Part shown: one piece after another, positions 41,709-47,255 of the stretch
How the letters are laid out: each line of letters opens with the position of its first letter
Position numbering within the stretch: the first letter of the stretch is position 1
Source: Firmicutes bacterium UBA1422
GTDB taxonomy: Bacteria; Bacillota; Clostridia; Peptostreptococcales; Anaerovoracaceae
NCBI GenBank assembly: GCA_002304835.1
Contig: DBPK01000025.1
Coordinates: 1 to 47,255, forward strand
Direction: 5' to 3'
Length of the DNA stretch: 47,255 bases
The notes under the pieces: generated by a model
The model's database searches: none
The model's input: the letters and a program-made list of their open reading frames with translations, nothing else
Told to the model about the DNA's origin: nothing
Position numbers and translations under genes: made by a program

Positions 41709-42679
41709 TGGACACGCGAAAGGGAGTAATAACGAACATAATTTTTTTTGCAGTACTTTTATGCCTTATGGCATTGTGTCTTAGTGTAGGTAAATATTCC
41801 CTGAATATATTCGGCGAGATGTCCGGGATGGACATCAACATGCTTTTTGGAGTCAGGCTCCCCAGAGTCCTGGCTGCCGTTTTTGTGGGAGCCGCCCTTT
41901 CTCTGGCGGGGGCGGTATACCAGGGAGTTTTCAAAAATCCCCTTGTTTCACCTGAATTTCTGGGCATATCCACAGGGGCATGTGTAGGGGCGGCGATAGC
42001 CATACTCATGTCCTTTTCGGCGATTTTTATACAGGCCTTTGCATTTCTGGGGGGCATATCAGCAGTAACGCTTACGCTTCTTATACCCAAGGCCCTGAAA
42101 AGCAGTTCGAATATAATGCTGGTCCTGGCAGGCATAATAGTTGGCGGTGCCATGTCTTCCGTTTTGGGATTCATAAAATATATAGCAGATCCCGAGACAC
42201 AGCTGGCATCTATCACTTACTGGCAGATGGGAAGTTTTGCATATGTGGACATGAACAGTCTTCTTTATGTTCTGCCCTTTGCCGTTGCGGCCGCATTTTT
42301 GATCCTGGCAATGTCATGGTGGGTGGACATACTTTCCCTTGGTGAAAATGAAGCTCAAATGCTGGGCGTATCCGTGGGGGTAATGAGGGGAGTCTTTATA
42401 GTCTGTGCCACGGTGCTTACTGCAAGTGCCGTATGCATAGCCGGAACTATCGGATGGGTAGGTCTTGTGATCCCTCATCTTTGCAGAATGATAGTCGGAC
42501 CGGCAAACAGAGTACTTCTGCCTTCCGCATGTTTTCTGGGAGGCATATTCCTTCTGACAGTTGACACTGCCACCAGGCTCATAGGACCGGCAGAAATGCC
42601 CATAAGCATACTCACCGGAATAATAGGCGCACCGTTTTATGCATGGCTTCTTTACAGGCAAAGGAGCAGATTGAGATGA
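41708..42679 (+). CDS. FecCD-type ABC importer permease
   Basis: A 324-residue permease of the type II (BtuC/FecCD) family that imports iron-siderophore, heme, cobalamin or, in MolB-type systems, molybdate/tungstate. Family motifs are RLPRVLAAVFVGAALSLAGAVYQGVFKNPLVSPEFLGIS-like at the N-terminal end, YWQMGSF, LGENEAQMLGVSV, and the ATPase-contact GTIGWVGLVIPHLCRMIVGP. I chose ATG 41708 because upstream in-frame sequence lies in phoU and the A/T-rich gap. It heads a seven-gene cluster through 47034. Confidence 0.88.
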   Translation: MDTRKGVITNIIFFAVLLCLMALCLSVGKYSLNIFGEMSGMDINMLFGVRLPRVLAAVFVGAALSLAGAVYQGVFKNPLVSPEFLGISTGACVGAAIAILMSFSAIFIQAFAFLGGISAVTLTLLIPKALKSSSNIMLVLAGIIVGGAMSSVLGFIKYIADPETQLASITYWQMGSFAYVDMNSLLYVLPFAVAAAFLILAMSWWVDILSLGENEAQMLGVSVGVMRGVFIVCATVLTASAVCIAGTIGWVGLVIPHLCRMIVGPANRVLLPSACFLGGIFLLTVDTATRLIGPAEMPISILTGIIGAPFYAWLLYRQRSRLR

Positions 42680-43485
42680 CGGAACAAATGAATACAGATG
42701 AAAAAATCATATATGAAGCAAAGGACGTTTCATTTACATATCCCAAAGGACGCAGGCAGATACTGGATAGTGTCTCTCTTGTATTAAAGAAAGGAGAGAT
42801 CCTTTCTGTGCTGGGAGCAAACGGAGCAGGGAAAACCACATTGCTCAACTGCATGGCGGGGCTTCTTAAACCGGATCACGGAAGTATAGAACTTTGCGGC
42901 AGAAACACAAAGGAAATGACAGCCAAGGAAATAGCCGGCAAAACGGCCTATGTCCCGCAACTTCATACTCCGGCCTTTGACTATAAAGTGGGAGATTTTG
43001 TCCTTATGGGAAGAGCTCCAAAAAAGGGAACCTTTGAGAGCCCCGGAGAAGAAGATAAAAAGATAGCATCAAAAGTCCTCAAGGAAATGGGCATAGATCA
43101 TCTTGCGGACAGGTCATATATAGAAATAAGCGGAGGAGAAAGGCAGCAGGCTCTTATAGCAAGAGCCATGGTCCAGGAGCCCGAGGTCATTTTGTTTGAT
43201 GAACCCACTGCACATCTGGACTTCGGCAATCAGCACAGAGTACTTGATATGATAAGAAAAATGACTTCTGAAGGATTTGCAATAGTCATAACCACACACA
43301 ACCCGGATCACGCATTGATGCTGGGAGGTACAACCGCCATAATAGACAGCAAAGGTAAGATGATCCAGGGAAAGGCTTCAGAAATACTTACCGAAGAAAG
43401 ACTTTCAGGAATATATGACACGGACATAAGGCTTATATATATAGAAGAGATCGGCCGCAAAGTCTGCGTGATGCCGGATTTTTGA
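42676..43485 (+). CDS. FecE-type ABC importer ATPase
   Basis: A 269-residue ATPase of the metal-chelate uptake family. Walker A is GANGAGKTT (47-55), the Q-loop region AYVPQLHTPAFDYKVGDFVLMGR, the signature ISGGERQQALIARAM, Walker B VILFDEPTAHLDFGNQ and the H-loop TTHNPDHA. The start is the ATG of the ATGA overlap with the permease, 9 bases after AAGGAG. The substrate is not set by the ATPase. Confidence 0.92.
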   Translation: MTEQMNTDEKIIYEAKDVSFTYPKGRRQILDSVSLVLKKGEILSVLGANGAGKTTLLNCMAGLLKPDHGSIELCGRNTKEMTAKEIAGKTAYVPQLHTPAFDYKVGDFVLMGRAPKKGTFESPGEEDKKIASKVLKEMGIDHLADRSYIEISGGERQQALIARAMVQEPEVILFDEPTAHLDFGNQHRVLDMIRKMTSEGFAIVITTHNPDHALMLGGTTAIIDSKGKMIQGKASEILTEERLSGIYDTDIRLIYIEEIGRKVCVMPDF

Positions 43486-43498
43486 TAAGAGGATATAA

Positions 43499-44530
43499 AT
43501 GAAAAAATCACTTTGCATATTGCTTATACTTGCACTGGTGTTTACTGCTGTTTCATGCGGTATTGAGAAAACTGAAACACAAAAGCCCGGAACTGTCATC
43601 GAAAAGGACAGTGAGGGTTTTGTTATTATCGATCAGGCAGGCAGGGAAGTCTATGTGCCCAAAAAGGTAAAAACCGTGGCATACTGTTACAGAGTGCCGG
43701 CCAGGGTCCTTATCAGTCTTGGTATGGGCGATTCCATAATAGGTGCAGGAAAGGTGGACGATTTTCTTAAAAAGGTCCAGCCGTCTCTGGCAGATGTGCC
43801 TTCTGTGGGGACGGGAGTAATAGACATTGAAGCTTTGGCAGAACTGGCTCCGGACGTGGTTTTTCATAAGGCATCCGATAAGGCAGGTCTTGATGCGGCA
43901 GGAGATGTGGGTGTTGCAGCAATAGGACTTTCCATGGAGACCCAGGAAGATATCGTTGTTGCACTGGATATAATAGGTAAGGTATGCGGTACCGAGAAAA
44001 AAGCCCGGCAGTTCATTGACTACTATAACGACAAGTTAAAAAAAGACAAAAAACTCACAAAAAAAATAAATAAAAAAAAGACAGTTCTTATGATGGGTTC
44101 TGCCATAGGTAAAGTCGCAGACGGCACCATGCTCCAGGGGTTCATGATAGAAAAAGCCGGAGGAATAAATGTGGCGGCGGATCTGGCGGCTACGGAGACA
44201 TGGCCCACGGCAGGCACAGAGCAGATATTCGAATGGGATCCGGAATATATATTTATAAGCAGTGAAAGCACGGATTATAAAGCGGAGGATATATTAAACA
44301 ATAAAACATGGAGTGAGATAAAAGCCGTAAAAAACAAGCATGTATATGAAATGCCTGCCCCGGGAGATTCATGGGAGTTTCCCGGAGCCGTAAGTACCCT
44401 TGGTATAGATTATATGATAAACAAAATGTATCCGGAACTTCTTGGAGACGATGTACTTGAAAAAAATGTAGATGAGTTTTATGATTTATTTTACGGGATG
44501 GCCTTTGACAGGGAAGAGCTGGGATACTGA
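43499..44530 (+). CDS. Metal-chelate/cofactor-binding lipoprotein (class III binding protein)
   Basis: A 343-residue extracellular binding protein with a lipid anchor at Cys20 (FTAVSC). The helical-backbone class III fold is indicated by IIDQAGREVYVPKKVKTVAYC, DIEALAELAPDVVFHK, and the C-terminal EWDPEYIFISS and GDSWEFPGAVSTLGIDYMINKMYPE. Ligands of this class include siderophores, heme, cobalamin and molybdate or tungstate. No ligand-specific residues are recognised. It belongs to the operon with the permease and ATPase. Confidence 0.9.
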   Translation: MKKSLCILLILALVFTAVSCGIEKTETQKPGTVIEKDSEGFVIIDQAGREVYVPKKVKTVAYCYRVPARVLISLGMGDSIIGAGKVDDFLKKVQPSLADVPSVGTGVIDIEALAELAPDVVFHKASDKAGLDAAGDVGVAAIGLSMETQEDIVVALDIIGKVCGTEKKARQFIDYYNDKLKKDKKLTKKINKKKTVLMMGSAIGKVADGTMLQGFMIEKAGGINVAADLAATETWPTAGTEQIFEWDPEYIFISSESTDYKAEDILNNKTWSEIKAVKNKHVYEMPAPGDSWEFPGAVSTLGIDYMINKMYPELLGDDVLEKNVDEFYDLFYGMAFDREELGY

Positions 44531-44552
44531 TAATAAACAAAAAATAGAGGAA

Positions 44553-45587
44553 ATGAAGCAAAAGAAAAAAACAGCAAATATAAAATATAATATGAAACGC
44601 AGGATGCTTTGCCTGATTGTCGCTGCTTTGGCTGTCTTTTCTCAGGGGGGCTTATTTTTGACGCCTGCATGCGCAGAAACTGCCGGTGATACTCTTATAG
44701 TCCGTGTTGGATATTTCGGTGATGTGAATGATTACAGACTTAAAGCGGAACTTTCAAGACAGCAGCTGGAGGCACTTCCTCAATATACAACGAACTACAC
44801 CAATGTGACCAGAGTAGGGACAATAATGTATACTGTGGCACAAGGACCAAAAGTCGAAGATGTTCTGGCTCTGGCAGGGATAGATGTCTGGTCTGCACAA
44901 ACCATGCATCTTAGAACAACAGATGCCACAGGAGAAACAAATAACTGGTTTTCGGAATTCACTGCGGCGGCATATCTTTCCGGCAACAGGTTTTATTATC
45001 CCAATATCAACGGCAAGTGGGAAACATTGAGCGAAAGCAGCGGGCAGGCACTCAGTGGAGGAACAGCAGGAGCACAGCCGGTTTATACCATACTGGCCAT
45101 AAGGAGCTATTCCACTAAAAATCCGGAGCAGGCGGCAGTAATGACACCCGCCATGATGGATGAAGAAAAAAGCTACAGATTCTGTACGGGACAAACACCC
45201 CTAAGAGAGTATGTGCCCACCACCATGAATGATGTCAGTTCCAAGGATTCGGCAAAATGGATATTCGGAATAGATGTCACTCTTTACGGGTCTTCGGAAA
45301 GAGAAGATCCCAATGATCCAAATGATATAGTCGGCAGTGAAAAAGATTCGGGGAGCATGAAAGATAACGGATCCTCCGGGCTTTTTGCCAGAGAAGTGAC
45401 TCTGGGTGCAGCCCTTGAAGGTGAAGAAAAAACCATGAAAGACAGAAAAGAAATGTCCGAAAATGCCGAGGAACTGGCGGCGGAAGCAAGAGATCCAAAG
45501 GCTCTGGCCATTGCAGGAGGCGTGGCAGGCGGATCTCTTATGACAGGACTATTTATCAAACTTATATTATTTTTGAAGGAGGTATGA
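44553..45587 (+). CDS. Exported, C-terminally anchored protein, possibly SUOX-fold
   Basis: A 344-residue protein. The N-terminus is a long signal peptide (basic to residue 17, hydrophobic 19-35, AxA-like site near CAETA). The extracellular part has VGYFGDVNDYRLKAELSRQQLEALP, a GPKVEDVLALAGID element and TTDATGETNNWF. This resembles the oxidoreductase molybdopterin-binding (SUOX) fold, though I see no Moco-ligand cysteine. An acidic, low-complexity stretch (about 270-318) leads to a C-terminal membrane helix (LAIAGGVAGGSLMTGLFIKLILFL). ATG 44553 is close to AGAGG; ATG 44592 is an alternative. It is followed 4 bases later by the channel gene. Confidence 0.72.
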   Translation: MKQKKKTANIKYNMKRRMLCLIVAALAVFSQGGLFLTPACAETAGDTLIVRVGYFGDVNDYRLKAELSRQQLEALPQYTTNYTNVTRVGTIMYTVAQGPKVEDVLALAGIDVWSAQTMHLRTTDATGETNNWFSEFTAAAYLSGNRFYYPNINGKWETLSESSGQALSGGTAGAQPVYTILAIRSYSTKNPEQAAVMTPAMMDEEKSYRFCTGQTPLREYVPTTMNDVSSKDSAKWIFGIDVTLYGSSEREDPNDPNDIVGSEKDSGSMKDNGSSGLFAREVTLGAALEGEEKTMKDRKEMSENAEELAAEARDPKALAIAGGVAGGSLMTGLFIKLILFLKEV

Positions 45588-45591
45588 GGAT

Positions 45592-46233
45592 TTGTTTTCT
45601 GATACATTAAAAGAAGTGTTAAGAGCAGTGGCCAGTGTTATGCAGGTGCCGGTAATGATAGTACTGCTGTTGCTTATGGTAGTGACCGTTATAATGCTGG
45701 GCAGCATAATAATGGAGTATTTTACCGAACGGAGACTCATGAAAGCAAAGATACCTTCGCTTGTGGACCGGATACAGGGCAAAAATACAGATGAATTAAA
45801 AATCCTCGTGGAAGAAAGCGGTCTTCTGAAAAGACAGAAAGCAGCCCTGCTGAAAGTCATAGAAAGAAAAAATCTATCTGATGATACAAAGGATGCTTTG
45901 GCAAGACAGATAATATTCCAGGAGCAGGCATATTATGAAAAAGTTTCAAAGGTAACAGATGTAATAGCAAGGATAGCTCCCATATTCGGACTTCTGGGAA
46001 CACTCATACCTCTTGGTCCGGGGCTTATAGCGCTGGGTCAGGGGGACACAAAGACACTGGCAGCATCCCTTCTTATAGCCTTTGATACAACAATAGCGGG
46101 ATTAATAAGTGCAGCGCTGGCATATTTGATATCATCAATAAGGAAACGCTGGTATGAAGAATATATCGTAGCACTGGAAACCATAATGGAAACCATACTC
46201 GAACAGCAGAGCGAAGAAAGGGGAGAGAAATGA
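45592..46233 (+). CDS. MotA/TolQ/ExbB-type proton channel protein
   Basis: A 213-residue protein with three membrane helices: about residues 17-40, 124-146 and 160-186. The paired C-terminal helices carry the family pattern IAPIFGLLGTLIPLGPGLIALGQGD and LLIAFDTTIAGLISAALAYLISS, as in ExbB/TolQ, which pass protons to energise a partner. The start is TTG 45592, strongly supported by AAGGAGGT eight bases upstream, overlapping the end of the previous gene. It overlaps the DUF2149 gene by ATGA, as exbB and exbD often do. Confidence 0.88.
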   Translation: MFSDTLKEVLRAVASVMQVPVMIVLLLLMVVTVIMLGSIIMEYFTERRLMKAKIPSLVDRIQGKNTDELKILVEESGLLKRQKAALLKVIERKNLSDDTKDALARQIIFQEQAYYEKVSKVTDVIARIAPIFGLLGTLIPLGPGLIALGQGDTKTLAASLLIAFDTTIAGLISAALAYLISSIRKRWYEEYIVALETIMETILEQQSEERGEK

Positions 46234-46544
46234 GAGTCGCAGGGAAAAGCGGACGACTACGCATAAACAGAAAAAAGGATGAAATAAACCCAATGGACGG
46301 CCTGGCCAACATGGCAGATGTCATGCTAGTATTCGCATGCGGACTTCTGATAGCACTGGTCGTTAACTGGAATGTGGATATAAATACCCTTACTGACAGT
46401 GATGTGCCGGAAAAAGCCAAATATGAAGTCGAAGACATACAGGAGGAAGCTTCCGAAGAAGTAACCGACAAAGGCCAGCTGGAAGAGCTGGGGAAAGTTT
46501 ACAGGGATCCCGATACGGGAAAATACTACGTGATAGATGAATAA
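46230..46544 (+). CDS. DUF2149-family protein, probable ExbD analogue
   Basis: A 104-residue protein with a basic N-terminal tail, a single membrane helix (about 30-47) and an acidic extracellular tail. The segment NPMDGLANMADVMLVFACGLLIAL resembles ExbD's P-x-iDVMLVLLI helix, placing an aspartate (D30) at the cytoplasmic end of the helix where ExbD/TolR carry their proton-binding residue. The ATGA overlap with the ExbB-like gene supports a stoichiometric partner. Unlike ExbD, the extracellular part is short and acidic with no recognised TonB-docking domain. Confidence 0.8.
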   Translation: MRVAGKSGRLRINRKKDEINPMDGLANMADVMLVFACGLLIALVVNWNVDINTLTDSDVPEKAKYEVEDIQEEASEEVTDKGQLEELGKVYRDPDTGKYYVIDE

Positions 46545-47034
46545 GCGGAATTTCAGGAAATCAATATTTGTTTTTTTGTCAGGGCTTTTTGTAATACTTG
46601 CTTTTTGCGGCTGCGGGAACCCGGACATAGACATTTCAAAATATGAGGACAGTGTTGTCGTTTTTTCCGGACTGACTGACAAGAACATAAAGATAACAGT
46701 CAAAGAATTGAAGGCAATGGACTGTGTCACTGTAAAAACAAAGAGTACAAGTGATAAGATAGGAGAAATAAAGGCCACCGGGCCACTACTTGATACGGTG
46801 CTTGATGCCTACGATGCAGAAAAGCAGGATTTCAGGATCATCAATATATACGGCTCGGATAAATATAAAATATCACTGACGGAAAGCTTTTTTGGAGAAA
46901 ATGATCTTATCCTGGCCTTCGGGATCGATGAAAAACCTCTGGATAAAGGATCAAGGCCCATAAGGCTTATAATACCGGGATCTGATTCAGCTTACTGGGT
47001 CCGCCTAGTGGACAGGATAGAGTTCATTCGCTGA
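46537..47034 (+). CDS. Lipoprotein with molybdopterin-oxidoreductase-like domain
   Basis: A 165-residue predicted lipoprotein (signal helix 10-22, lipid-anchor Cys26 in FCGC). The body KNIKITVKELKAMDCVTVKT, IKATGPLLDTVLDAYD, IYGSDKYKISLTESFF, DLILAFGIDEKPL and PIRLIIPGSDSAYWVRLVDRIEF resembles the central part of the SUOX fold (turn-off strand, GxPLxxVL helix, RLxxPG-W segment). It lacks a catalytic cysteine, so it may be a binding or docking domain rather than an enzyme. It overlaps the DUF2149 gene by 8 bases and ends the cluster. Confidence 0.72.
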   Translation: MNKRNFRKSIFVFLSGLFVILAFCGCGNPDIDISKYEDSVVVFSGLTDKNIKITVKELKAMDCVTVKTKSTSDKIGEIKATGPLLDTVLDAYDAEKQDFRIINIYGSDKYKISLTESFFGENDLILAFGIDEKPLDKGSRPIRLIIPGSDSAYWVRLVDRIEFIR

Positions 47035-47069
47035 TGTTATTTTTATAAAAAATGTATTGAATTTTTATA

Positions 47070-47075
47070 TATAAT
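47070..47075 (+). promoter_or_regulatory. Possible -10 element before the riboswitch-like RNA
   Basis: TATAAT lies in the very AT-rich stretch between the last gene and the structured RNA; a start near 47082 would place the RNA at the 5' end of a new transcript. No convincing -35 is visible at the right distance. Confidence 0.35.
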
Positions 47076-47095
47076 TATAGAAAAATCTGTTGATT

Positions 47096-47255
47096 AAAGT
47101 ACCTTTACCTGATAAACTAATAACAATCGTGAATCCGAGTTTCGATTCTAAAGGCCAAAGGCCCATGAAGAGAAACCGATAGGGCAGGCGGGAAACTGCT
47201 GAGCCTTCCGTACTTGAAAAGGAGCCGCGATCACTGAAGCCGCAGATTTAAGGCT
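47096..47255 (+). ncRNA. Structured leader RNA resembling a Moco/Tuco riboswitch (cut by window end)
   Basis: From about 47096 the sequence becomes GC-richer and full of short stems: GAATC/GATTC (47131-47148), GGCC-AAA-GGCC (47152-47162), GGC/GCC with inner GCGG-GAAA-CTGC (47182-47204), and CCTT/AAGG (47204-47222). The stretch AGGGC...GCCTTCCGTACTTGAAAAGG resembles the conserved 3' part of the molybdenum/tungsten cofactor RNA as I recall it (AGGGC...GCCTCCCGTA...GAAAGG), and CCTG-AACT-ATA near 47107 resembles its 5' part. A cobalamin riboswitch fits less well. The regulated gene is beyond the window. Confidence 0.52.

Noticed and set aside
47096..47255. Cobalamin riboswitch as the identity of the terminal RNA
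   Set aside because: Some stretches look similar (TACT, GGAG, CACTG...AAGGC), but the conserved 5' GGTGAAA-type core is poor and the B12 box is not seen before the window ends. The Moco-type match is better, though not proven.
1..47255. CRISPR arrays, insertion sequences, phage genes, tRNA genes
   Set aside because: No spaced direct repeats, transposase or integrase motifs, or tRNA cloverleaf patterns were seen; all long frames are accounted for by chromosomal genes.

Overview
The window looks like chromosome of an anaerobic, amino-acid-fermenting member of the Clostridia (Eubacteriales). The evidence is moderate-to-low GC, purine-rich coding strands, heavy use of AGA/AGG and ATA codons, strong AAGGAG ribosome sites, tightly overlapping operons, lipoproteins, and a complete B12-dependent ornithine fermentation cluster. 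The genus cannot be fixed from the sequence; Peptostreptococcaceae or Anaerovoracaceae-type organisms are plausible by inference only. I see no insertion sequence, prophage, CRISPR array, tRNA or rRNA.

Bases 1-13.2 kb are amino-acid biosynthesis: ilvB-ilvN-ilvC-ilvD (valine/isoleucine), then nfo (endonuclease IV) overlapping hisD, then after a terminator and a strong promoter the main histidine operon hisZG-hisC-hisB-hisH-hisA-hisF-hisIE. Its first gene is a single-chain fusion of the regulatory (HisZ) and catalytic (HisG) halves of ATP phosphoribosyltransferase.

Bases 13.2-22 kb are mixed housekeeping genes: an ApbE flavin transferase, a DUF815 ATPase, an AlkD-like glycosylase, a flavodoxin-ferredoxin protein (EFR1 type), RNase HI, a YycJ-like metallohydrolase, RlmH, NhaA, an ArsR-type repressor with a clear inverted-repeat operator, and two adjacent, probably paralogous membrane proteins.

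Bases 22-32.4 kb are the ornithine degradation locus: a sigma-54 activator, then ord-ortA-ortB-oraS-oraE, a MutL-like reactivase, ornithine racemase and an internally duplicated small protein. A textbook -24/-12 promoter precedes ord. Two palindromes upstream of it share the core GCAAATATATTTGC with a palindrome over the activator's own -35 box, so the sequence suggests autoregulation plus enhancer activation through one motif. The aminomutase subunit OraE keeps its B12 histidine and PLP lysine.

Bases 32.4-41.6 kb carry a GIY-YIG protein, an ABC-2 exporter pair, an unusual KaiC-like/PEP-synthase-like ATP-grasp protein, and pstS-pstC-pstA-pstB-phoU behind a repeated TTAACA (Pho-box-like) array.

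Bases 41.7-47.03 kb are the most unusual part: a FecCD-type ABC importer (permease, ATPase, lipoprotein) in one operon with an ExbB/MotA-like channel protein, a DUF2149 protein that looks like an ExbD analogue, and two exported proteins that may share a molybdopterin-oxidoreductase-like fold. This looks like an ion-driven energising module coupled to metal or cofactor uptake in an apparently single-membrane organism. The window ends inside a structured RNA resembling the Moco/Tuco riboswitch, which tentatively points to molybdenum, tungsten or their cofactor.
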